Source: Anarhynchus alexandrinus (taxonomy: Eukaryota; Chordata; Aves; Charadriiformes; Charadriidae). Taken from it: 64,000 bases of DNA. A program made the translations under genes and the position numbers. The notes below the pieces were generated by a model. The model had not been told where the DNA came from and made no database searches. It saw only the letters and a list, made by a program, of their open reading frames with translations. Below are positions 1 through 16,600 of this stretch, piece after piece. The DNA lies in NCBI GenBank assembly GCA_008711295.1, contig VUYV01000016.1, positions 6,876,073 through 6,940,072 on the forward strand. The letters run 5' to 3'. Every line of letters starts with the position of its first letter. The first letter of the stretch is position 1.

Positions 1-1499
1 CTTCTCTTTTGCAAAATATTTTAATTCAATTCATTAAAAATATGCACCATTCAAACACTCTCCTAATCTTAAAATAAGATCAGATGTTAAACAGCATGAA
101 GTTCCACTTGAGTTTTATTCAAGTAAAAAGATTAATTCACACAGTTATTAAGTGTACACTTTCTGTATCTGACTCGGCTTCCCACAGGGATAGTAAGGTT
201 AGAGCAGGGCATAGAACAGCATATTTGTATCCCTCTGTGCAGGCCACAGAAAGCAATATTTAATAGTTCCTATCAAGTTGTTTGCAATTACCCTGCTCCT
301 AACAAGGCTGATGAAAAGCATGTTCACACATAAGTAAGAGTATGTGTTAAGAACATAAGAAAAACTGGAAGACTGTAAGGACAGGATTGCAGATGCTTAC
401 ACGGGAAAAAGGCAATGTAGGAGTGATGAGTAAGAAAGTGGTATGGGCGAGGAAAGGAATTGGGATACTAACTTGGGTAGCACAGGTGGTGGTGGTGTCA
501 TAGAAGACGACAGCAAAAGAAAAAGAAAAGCAGAAGAGATTGAGAAGCAGATGAATTGGTGGAAGGATGCAGGAGAGATATCGCAGAGCTGAGGTCCTGT
601 CCCATGAATTCAAAGGGTATGTACACAGGTATCAGAGGTATCTCTGGGATATCCGGACTTCTGTTTGTTGTATTCCAGATGCTCTAGAGCCCACTGAGCA
701 ATAAATCTAACACTTCAGGATGCACCCTGATGCACACAGTGAAGCTGATTTCAGAGCGCACTGTTACTTCATCATACACTTCCCTGATGCACTGGAGACT
801 TTCTTCAAAGGGGTCTGCACTTATTTTAGAAACATCCAGATTTTCCAAATATAAGGCAGTCCAGCAGGATGTATTATACAAAAGTGGCCCCAGTCAGGCT
901 GCCAAACATCTGGAAATTCTGGAAAAATATAAAAGCGAAACCTCTCAAGTTCCATACAGACAAGACTTTCAAGCAGAACAAAAGGGAAAAAAAAAAAAAA
1001 AAAAAAAGACATGCCTGAAGAAGCCTGGACAATGGTAGGCCTGATGAGCTCAGCCTAGTAAGGCAGGGCTGCTGCTGGTGGCATTCAAGAAATCTCAATC
1101 TGGGAATTCTTGGCCTAAGTTGAGGTCCCTGTTGGTTACGCAGATAAAAATTTTGACAGTAAGCAACAAAAGGAGTTTACAGCATGAATGGTAATTCGTA
1201 GAGAAATGCCATGTTAAGCTCTCCACACATTTGTTCCATTTATTATTCCAGTGAGCTACACAATAAAAATTTTGAACTCAATTATCAACAAGCAAATTTT
1301 CTTATTATTCATTATAATGCAGTTATTCAATGCATTGACGATGAACCAGGGTCAGCTGTAAAACATCCCTTGGAAAAGCTATAAAATTAAGGCATCCACA
1401 GGAGAATTCCACGTATGAAATTCTGGAAACAGGAGCTGATCCAGACTTTCACTAAGAATTAGACATATTATATCTCGCATTTGAAGATTAAGTTAGTAC
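1..1499. other. Part of ESF1 intron 5, with one unexplained block
   Basis: No ESF1 exon is recognisable here. The block 600-985 carries a minus-strand open frame (YNTSCWTALYLENLDVSKIS and onward, ending near 684) and an overlapping second frame at its end (FIAQWALEHLEYNKQKSG). It might be a broken retrocopy or repeat, but I cannot match it to a known protein. Confidence 0.5.
987..1007. repeat. Homopolymer A21 in ESF1 intron 5
   Basis: A run of 21 A on the plus strand after AAAGGG. It borders an unexplained open-frame block at 600-985. Confidence 0.8.
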
Positions 1500-1600
1500 C
1501 CATCATTCTCTGTGGTATTCTCTGGAAGATCGAATAGTTCCACAGGACCTTTTTGTTCTTCCTCTTTCAATCTCTCTTTTCCAAACTCCGAAGGATAAAT
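1500..1600 (-). CDS. ESF1: ESF1 coding exon 5
   Basis: An exon of 101 nt, phase 0 in and phase 2 out. It begins [20 protein letters not shown] and continues [13 protein letters not shown], matching human [15 protein letters not shown]...PVELLSIPED. The acceptor is TATTTGTAG. The donor is ATGG|GTACTA with GT at 1499-1498, the least certain boundary of the four. The following human exon (TSREKLRDYQF...) is not found between 1 and 1499, so it lies off the left edge. Confidence 0.92.
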
Positions 1601-4600
1601 CTACAAATACAACAACACAAAAGTAAATTTTTAACTGTAACAACTAAGAAAAAATATTGCACCAAGCTTTTTAGACTTTAACCTTTTTCTCTAAAATCAG
1701 TAAAGGAATCAATTCCATAAACTTTAATACCCTCTTAATTTTAATTTACAGAAAAGATAGTAGAATCTGATAGATAGTAGAAACTGCCCATTAGGAATGA
1801 GAATATTTTGAGACGGATAAAGAACAGGAACTCCAGCTTTGTTTATTTCACTGTGCCCCTTTACAGAAAGGGGTATTTGACTAACATTTCTCAGAAAGGT
1901 GGAGGCAGGCACTAAAAATGGAAAAATATAACTTAACTGATCAGAATTTAACCACTTTATTAATAAACTCAAAAGTGGAAAAACAAGAAGTGTTGTGCGA
2001 TGATAAAAGGGGTTGGAAAGCATTTAGAAATTGCCAGGTTTAAGGTTGGGTTATTTACCATAAATACCACTGAAAATTAAACTAGCCAAGGAAACACAGT
2101 CTCTCCCTACTAGCACTCAGAGCGAACCTCATAAAAAAAGAGAAGTTCACATCTTTAGGATTAAATCCACCACATACATGTCCTTTGCTGAAAAGCAGCA
2201 GGTGTTTATTTCTAACATAGCGAGTCAAATTGCAACAGTTTCACATTTATCATGTTAATATATCTTTTGGTTCTTCTACAGAGATGTCTTACTTTGTTCT
2301 TATTTTGTAGTTTTTGGGGGGTTGGAGGAGGGGAAGTTGTTGGGGTGGGGGTTTTTTGTGGGTTTGGGGTTTTTTTCAGCAAAAGCCAGTACTCCTTTTA
2401 GAAATCAGGTCTTACCTTAACAGAAAATATCGTTCCTCCTTTGGGTGTGAAAGAGTTAAATAGAGCCAGCAAATCCTTAGCCTTCAGCCTATCCCAATCC
2501 ATATTACAAACTGCCAATCTACTTGTAATCTGTGTAGAGAGAAAATAAAAAAGGGACATAAAGTTCATAGATTTAACTCCTGACTGCTACCGGGAATACA
2601 CAATTCTCTTGCAACTATCCCTGGTAAAAACCAAAGTCATCAACAAGCTCTGCTGAAAACATAAAAAAAGCATTTTCCTCAAGACTTTGTATCACTTAAG
2701 GTCAGAAGCAGCAATCACCGGAGCAGATAAAAAGGACATAAATAGTGAAGCACCAAAGAATGGACTGCACCAATCACAGATTTAGGACTTCAGTTACAAC
2801 ATCAGCACTTAGAATTTTGTTATCATCATATGGTTAGTCACAGTAACACCTAGTATCACAGTATTGTAATGGCACTAGAGTACTGTGATTTCTTACACAC
2901 TAATTGTGCTCAGTTTTAAAGTCCTACTTCACTGTCTAATGATTTCTTAATTTCCTAAAGCGCAAGTCAAAAAATGCAATTAAAAAATGAAAAAAAAAAA
3001 TCAGTAGTGAACAAAAGCAGTGCTATTTAAATTCTGTAATTTCTGAAAAGCTCAATTCTGTTTGTTCTTTCACTTACAGATAGCTTATCTATCTATTAGG
3101 TAAACCTCTACTTAGAGGGAAAGGGAGACACCAGTAAAAACTGCATGTCTCATTCTCAGCCAATTTCATAATCACGTGCCTTCCATAATCAAAAGGCTTA
3201 AAAACCTTTACAGAAAATACTTTCAAAAAACGTTTCATAGGCGAGGGTCCATAATGAACTCATAAGAGTGTACATTTCTGACTTTGTCATGTAGCAACTT
3301 TTCACATGCAGAAGTATTGGTACCTCATCTCCACGAGGGGCATCTTTATCTAGCTCACGCCATGAATGCTCTATCTCTGGCTCCTTCGGAAATAGTTCAT
3401 TTAAATCCTCATCATCCTCTGAGCTCGTTTCAATGTTCCCTATGCCTCTAGCTAGATCAGGCCCACTATCACTTTCATCTTCTGAGTCACTGTCGTCTTC
3501 GCCTGTTTCCCCGTCGTCTTCTGGCTCCTCTTCCTCGCCTGTTTCCCTGTCATCTTCTGGTTCCTCTTCCTCGCCTGTTTCCCCGTCATCTTCTGGCTCC
3601 TCTTCTTCCGATTCTGCATACTCAAAATCATCACTTGCAGAAATTTCTTCCTCTGAGTGGCTTTTACCGATGTCACATTGATCACACGTGTCTGTGCAAA
3701 CAGTCACTGAAAGATAAACATATGGTCCTTTACAAAAATGAAAAAAACCCTAAATGCATAACGATGCAGGAACAAATTACATCAGGGAAGTGCAAACAAC
3801 ATAAATTATCAGTATTGGCTCTTCAGCTTGTCTAATCTATTGCTCTTTAGGCCCACAATTGTATTATCAATCTCAAACTCCGAGAACATACTATTCTGTT
3901 ATTCTATTTATACATATAGAATCAACAGGTAGAAATTAGATTTCAGTAACGTAGGCTTTATGCATGCACAAGCAATATAAAGGAAGTTTTTCTGCAAGTC
4001 ACTTGTTCTCTCTAATACCCTTATATTAATGGCTTGGTGCTGCCATCCTTACATTTTCAGACAACAAGTGGTGATATGTTGAGGCCTTCGTGGTATCAGA
4101 CCTTATATTTGATATTCAGTTTGATAGATAATGTATACACTGCTATACGTTTTACTTTTCTAACCACCCTACCAACAATTTCAGCTCCAACAACTAAAAG
4201 GACATGGACATTCACAATCTTACTGAAGAATCAGTGCTGATTCTGTGAAGAGCTGACCAACTCCAATTCCTCAGCAACACTGAATCCGAGTCAGTCAGCT
4301 ATTTTATGACTGATCTTGCAAAAGATTTTCCATGAATAAAACAAAAGCAACAACATACCAAATTCTACTTGTTATTTGAACAACTAACCTGATTCTTTTC
4401 TTTTTCGTCCAGGGGAACCATCCCTCCTGGGAGGTTTAACTGATTTAGTACCACTTGGTTGTGAAGACTTCTGCTTGTTTTGAACTGAAATTGAAATTCC
4501 TCCTGATGTACCTCCTTGCATGTTAGCCCCCTTGTGTAAAAGGCCCTTGTTTCCCCGAGAGCAATCAATTTCTGTTGCAGATTTCTTGGAATCCTCTTTC

Positions 4601-5085
4601 AAGTTGAGTTTAGATGTAGCTTTTTGTCTTTCATTTTTAAGGTCATCTAGTTTTGTCACTGCTTCACATGTTTGGTCCACCCCTTGCTTGTTTATTTTGC
4701 TCTCCTCCCTAGGGAGATCATCAGCAAGTATTTTTGCAGAATCTGCTTCTCCTTTAGGTTTAGCTTTTTTTTTCTTTTTTTTCTTTTCAGTATGTTCCTT
4801 ACTATCACTTTCTGAAAGATCAGAGTCAGATTCTGACAGGGCATAAAATTTCCTGAGGTTCTCTGTAGAAGTATAGTTAACAGGGCGACCTCTTTTATCC
4901 ACTGTATATTTCAGCTTAAACTTCTTGTCATGAAACATAGCTCGGAATCGTTTGTCAATCTTGACTTTACGTTCTTTTTCTGGCATCTCCCAAAATCTGG
5001 GATCCCTAGTAATGCGGCTAAACCGCCCATCACTCAGTATTTCCTCTTGAGATGACATTTTTGATGCTGTTGAAAACTTAGACAT
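1500..5085 (-). CDS. ESF1: ESF1 nucleolar pre-rRNA processing protein, N-terminal part (coding exons 2-5, incomplete at left edge)
   Basis: ESF1 (ABTAP in mammals) is a nucleolar protein needed for early pre-rRNA processing toward 18S rRNA. Four coding exons are visible on the minus strand: 5085-4389, 3706-3324, 2529-2416 and 1600-1500. All have GT donors and AG acceptors, and their phases join (1, 0, 0, 2), giving about 431 codons. The first exon carries the conserved N-terminal block [19 protein letters not shown], followed by [10 protein letters not shown] and a lysine-rich run that looks like a nuclear localisation signal. The second is strongly acidic and ends [10 protein letters not shown]...NIETSSED...[10 protein letters not shown], the family signature. 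Exons 4 and 5 open the RRM-like ESF1 domain ([20 protein letters not shown], then [10 protein letters not shown]). Human ESF1 is about 851 residues, so roughly half lies beyond position 1. The start is either 5085 or the human-like methionine (MSSQEE) at 5058. Identity is very secure from remembered family sequence. Confidence 0.95.
2416..2529 (-). CDS. ESF1: ESF1 coding exon 4 (start of RRM-like domain)
   Basis: An exon of 114 nt, phase 0 at both ends, 38 codons. It translates to [19 protein letters not shown] followed by [19 protein letters not shown], nearly identical to human ESF1. The acceptor is CTACACAG and the donor is AAG|GTAAGA. It is too short to stand out as an open reading frame and was found by family similarity. 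Confidence 0.95.
3324..3706 (-). CDS. ESF1: ESF1 coding exon 3, acidic exon with tandem repeats
   Basis: The acceptor is TTATCTTTCAG before 3706 and the donor is GAG|GTACCA with GT at 3323-3322. It begins in phase 1 (G from the previous exon plus TG) and ends in phase 0. It encodes a Glu/Asp-rich tract containing three tandem 12-residue units of the type [12 protein letters not shown], then the well conserved segment [10 protein letters not shown] and the [10 protein letters not shown] motif. The reading frame continues past the donor without a stop until 3198, but that is intron: the next family-conserved residues resume in the exon at 2529. Confidence 0.93.
3500..3607 (-). repeat. 36-bp coding minisatellite, three units, in ESF1
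   Basis: Three head-to-tail 36-bp units occupy 3500-3535, 3536-3571 and 3572-3607. They differ at only a few positions: C/T at the thirteenth base, G/A at the seventeenth, C/T at the twenty-sixth and one at the end. The unit is a multiple of three, so the frame is kept and each unit adds 12 mostly acidic residues. The near identity of the units implies recent duplication. Confidence 0.9.
4389..5085 (-). CDS. ESF1: ESF1 coding exon 2 (start-codon exon)
   Basis: The acceptor is a T/C-rich tract ending TTGTAG just before 5085, and the donor is AG|GTTAGT with its GT at 4388-4387. The exon begins exactly with ATG (MSKFSTASK), and a second in-frame ATG nine codons later at 5058 begins [10 protein letters not shown], matching the human start MSSKQEIMSD. 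It leaves phase 1. After the conserved basic block the sequence is low-complexity and serine, lysine and aspartate rich, as in other vertebrate ESF1 proteins, where this part diverges fast. Confidence 0.93.
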
Positions 5086-5774
5086 CTACAATATGGGGGG
5101 AAAAAAAAGAAAAAAGAAAACCATTCTGATTTTAAAAATCTGATTAGCATAGACTTAGATACATAATTGAAAAAAATTAAAGAATTAAGCAAAACTGGTT
5201 TGTTACTTATACCTAAAAAGTTCTTTCCAGAAGCACATACAGCAAGTTATACGAGTCAAAAATAATCCGGTATCTACCAGAGTCTTGACTACACATCTTC
5301 GCTTCCTCTGATAACGGATATGCAGCTATAGAGACCATAGCGACTGCAGATACAGCACTATGTGGTCCCCTATCAACCCCCAACAGGACCACAAACCCTT
5401 TCCCTGTTAAGCAGGCCTCAGACTTGCACTTCCCACAAAACTAGGGTATTTCACGTTTTAAAGCACCGCTTAGGAACGAAGCCAGCGAGAAAGCGCGAGT
5501 GTTCTGGCGAGCTCAGGCCAGTGACCACCGGCAGCTCCGCCGCAGGCAGCGGCTCAGGGCGGCCCAGCAGCAGCAAGGCGGCCCCACAGCCTTCCCCGAG
5601 GCGCCCTGCGCCCAGCCGGCTGCGGCACCCCGCTCCCTCCCTCCCCCACCCCGGGAAACGGAGGAGCCCCACTCGCACTGCTGGGCCGAGCCGGCCCGAA
5701 CCCACCCACCGTTAATGGCGGCCACCTCCTCCTCACCGCCCGGCTGCGCTCCCTCACGCGGAGAGCCGCAACTC

Positions 5775-5782
5775 ACTTCCGG
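5775..5782 (+). promoter_or_regulatory. ETS/GABP (NRF-2) motif ACTTCCGG
   Basis: ACTTCCGG is the core ETS/GABP site common in divergent housekeeping promoters and in promoters of nuclear-encoded mitochondrial genes. It sits inside the divergent promoter, 117 bp before the NDUFAF5 start codon. Read on the minus strand it overlaps a donor-like GGAAGTGAGT, so part of it could instead belong to the ESF1 first-exon boundary. Confidence 0.55.
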
Positions 5783-5821
5783 CGGCACGATGGCGGCCGC
5801 GGCAGGACAAACCTCTCCCAG

Positions 5822-5826
5822 CCAAT
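5822..5826 (+). promoter_or_regulatory. CCAAT box
   Basis: CCAGCCAATCAC contains a good NF-Y type CCAAT box. It lies 66 bp upstream of the NDUFAF5 start codon. On the other strand it would lie a few tens of bases upstream of the likely ESF1 start site, so it could serve both directions. Confidence 0.55.
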
Positions 5827-5862
5827 CACACGGCGCGGCCGGCGGAAGGCCGGAGTTGTCCC

Positions 5863-5872
5863 GCGCATGCGC
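5863..5872. promoter_or_regulatory. Palindromic NRF-1 motif GCGCATGCGC
   Basis: GCGCATGCGC is the complete palindromic core of the nuclear respiratory factor 1 site. It lies 20 bp before the NDUFAF5 ATG. NRF-1 drives many genes for respiratory-chain proteins and for basic growth functions, so the site fits both flanking genes. Confidence 0.65.
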
Positions 5873-5891
5873 TGGGCGCGCGCCTGAGGCG

Positions 5892-13277
<7,386 letters not shown>

Positions 13278-13690
13278 TTCTTAATCGGAAATAATAGTTG
13301 TCTTGAAGCTTCTATAGAGCTTCTTATTGCAGATAGTCTTCACCTGTGCTTATTTTGTGATGACATTCTGAAATGATAATAATTTTCATGCAACAGGGTT
13401 TTGGGGTTTTTTTACTGCCCGTGCTACATCATCAGCTGTGTAAAATGGTGTTCATGTTTTGTTTCTAGAGAAATATGTCCAGCATTATTATTCTAAGTGA
13501 ATACATGCTCTCCTTACTTTTGATTAAATTACTATTCTCAAATGTAATGCCTCTTCCAGTATTTCACTGTCACAGACCCTCCACGTATGATTTGCAAGTC
13601 TTGAGTGTATATCATCCTGCATTGCTTTTGAATTATTCCTTAGGGATGATGGATCATAATAAAGACTAGTACTTGGTGGCAAGTGTGTTT
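13278..13690 (+). other. NDUFAF5: NDUFAF5 3' untranslated region
   Basis: The stretch after the TAG stop is about 400 nt, AT-rich and without further conserved reading frame. It runs to the AATAAA signal and a GT-rich downstream element (TTGGTGGCAAGTGTGTTT), which together mark the probable transcript end near 13680. Confidence 0.75.
13658..13663 (+). terminator. NDUFAF5: NDUFAF5 polyadenylation signal AATAAA
   Basis: Canonical AATAAA 381 nt after the stop codon, followed within 30 nt by a GT-rich stretch. No earlier AATAAA was seen in the 3' untranslated region. Confidence 0.8.
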
Positions 13691-16600
13691 ATAAGCCATA
13701 CTATGCAAGAAAATACTGGCAAATACACAGATCTAACTTAGTATATTTCTTGTGGATTGCAAATTATGTGTAAGAAGTTACTGTTAGTTATTGTTTGAAA
13801 TTTGAATGTTTGACTTGTGTATAAGGAAGTGGTTAAGTAAGTTCTGTATTGTGAAAATATCTCAGGTTTTCACCTTTCACCTACAGCCCTCAAATTCAAT
13901 TACTTTTCCTTCCACCCCCAAAGCTGGAACATTATAGAATAGTAGAGCTCTGCCACAAGGAAGGTGTCTGCTTCGTTATAACGTTAACAGGATGTATATA
14001 TCATGATTTAACTTAATTTACTGAAAGGAGTAGCAAGCAGAAGAGTCAACTAACACTCAGATGGACGCGTAAGTTTCAAATTAACTAGTTAGCTTAGAAT
14101 TGGCATTTTCTGGAGCTGGTACTCTTGGAGTTCCAATGCATATTTTTAACCTGTTCTTTTATGTCATAGCATTTAAAACTTCATCAAAACTATTAAAATT
14201 ACACTTGCACATTGCTTTCTGTGTTTCTACTATCAGAGACTGAAAAGCATGAAGTATACTTTTTGTCTCCTTATTTGTGACATGGAGCTATGACTTTTCC
14301 TGTATATAACTGCATTACCAGAAATTTGTATTTGTTACAAATATGATTTGCCCATAACTTAAGGTGTTTAGAAAAAAATAATCTACCCAGTGATTTCACT
14401 TGATTATAGTACTGATAGAGAATGGTAGAGAGGAAAAGCATGAATATATAATCAAGTTTACTGTTCAATCAGTTTTATCATTGTATCTAGATGTATCAAT
14501 ACTGGTGAAACGAAAGCCTCTCTAAGCTTGTTATAAGAATATTATCCAGCAGGTGGAGTTTGACAGGATGGTGTGGCACAGACCAAATAGGCAAGGTAGG
14601 CAGAAGCCTTCATATTCTGTCAGGAATTATTGAATTATGACTCAAAGTCAAATACAGATACTAAAGTTACCTCCTGCTTAACCAATACTCAGTTTTCAAA
14701 ATAACAGGAATGCTGTTTAAGAAGAAACTATTCATCCAGTATTCAGCTGACTAGAAGATCAATTTAAGGGTCTGATTTGGGGGTTTACTTAATTTACCAG
14801 GCTTAAGAAATGGCCAGAGAAAGTACAAAACATCCTGATAATGGTGGAAGGAATCTCCTGTCCTGCATTTGCTTACAAGCCTAATGCCTTATTATTCAAG
14901 GAGAATTAATTCATCTTTCATTTTTGTTAGAGAAAAAGAGTAACCCTGGAAAAACGGGGAGAGGCTGTAAGTGATCTGATAACCTTTATAACCCTTAATG
15001 TTAAGACTTAAATCTAAAAGAAGAGCTTGTCTCTCTGAAAGCCTTCGTTTTTTTCTTAGTACATCGATGGACTTTATACAAGACGCTGCATCTCTCTACA
15101 GGTCATCTGTCTTTAATTTCACTTATTTAGAGGGGAAACTCTACTTTCCCAAATGTAGGTTTCTATGAAGTTGCGTGTCAAATGACTGTGTAACTTTTTT
15201 GCTTTAGTAGGTTAATTTCCAGTCGCTTGAGCTGGTGATTGTGACTCAGATGTGTTAAGGGATTGAGGAGGTGGAATGTGCTGGGTAAATGTTAATTGGA
15301 GAAGTGCTCCTACTGTGCTTGTTTCAAGCACTCGGTTAAGTTACGGAGAAAAGGAAGAATTTCCAGTTCTTTGATTCCATATTCCAAAGATGGAATATAT
15401 GAACAGTAAAATAGGTAAGATTTTTTTTTTTTAATGGGGGAAGGTACCTTCTGGACAGGGAGAAATGGAAGAGTAGTTTTCTTCCTCGCATTTGGAAGAA
15501 AAGAAAATAGAGATATTCAGTTAACTTGGAAAAGGGCTGGGGAGTGGTAGCAATGGGGAGTAATAAATATGGCATTGGAGCAGTGTTGGTTGTAATTGCA
15601 GGGCATGCAACTGACAGGTTAGGGGCTTGTTTCCCTGGCTGACTACATCTGAATAACTAGCTTTTCTGTGTGATTTTATTTCAATTTTTTTTTCTGTAGT
15701 ATTTCTTCTTGGAATTCCAGGTTACTCTGGTTTCCTCTAGCCATTTTCTTTGTATGGCACTTGCATGAATAGATTTGAAAAAAGTTTGTTTGCTGTGAAC
15801 AGATGTTTTTGTCACATAAGACTCTGTTGTATTTTGATTGTCTTTTTTGGATTTAAGTCTTTATGGCTTTCTGAAATGGTAATGAAGAAGAATGTGGTTG
15901 CCAGTTGCTAGTCTAGAAATTATTTTAAATTCAAGTACATGTTAAAAACCAGCTTTTGCAGGGTAAGTGACTTCTAAAAAGTAGTTGCTAAGGTGACATA
16001 ATGTCTCTTGTAAGCTTAGTTTTAAAAATACTGATGCATAATACAGAATGCTTTAATCTTGATTACAGAAGAAAGGAAAAAATTCTGGGAGACAATTATT
16101 ATGACAAATCAAGTTAGGAGTCCATAAATAACAAAAAAACCCAAATTTTAGAAGCAGCACATTTACATTTAATGACCACTAGTATTTTTGAGCCTCCAAA
16201 AGTTTCTGAGGGTCCGAGTCACAGATCAATGAGCATGCTTGTTCAGTGTCCTTGATCACAAGATCTGTCAGTGTATAGTTTTATCCAGGTCTACGAATGA
16301 TATAGGAATAATAATGAGGCCCTAGATTTTGTAACCCAAGCATTAGATTTTGCAGTTCCTATACTTTCAAAAGACTGAGAATTTGTGAAGTTAGAACAGG
16401 GGAAAGGATTCTTGATTACCTCTAATTTATAAAAATGTCATCGGCAGAAGTTCAGAAGCCAACCATACAAAATTAAATTTAACTGTATTTTTTTACTCTC
16501 CTTGAAAAAGATAAATATGAATGACACTTTTTTCCATGTTGTCTTTAAGTGAGCTAAACTAAAACTTTGTCAGTTGCAGGGGGCAGAAACTGGAATTTCT

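Noticed and set aside
3433..3681. Plus-strand serine/proline-rich open frame opposite ESF1 exon 3.
   Set aside because: It is the antisense shadow of the acidic GAA/GAG/GAT-rich tandem repeat on the minus strand.
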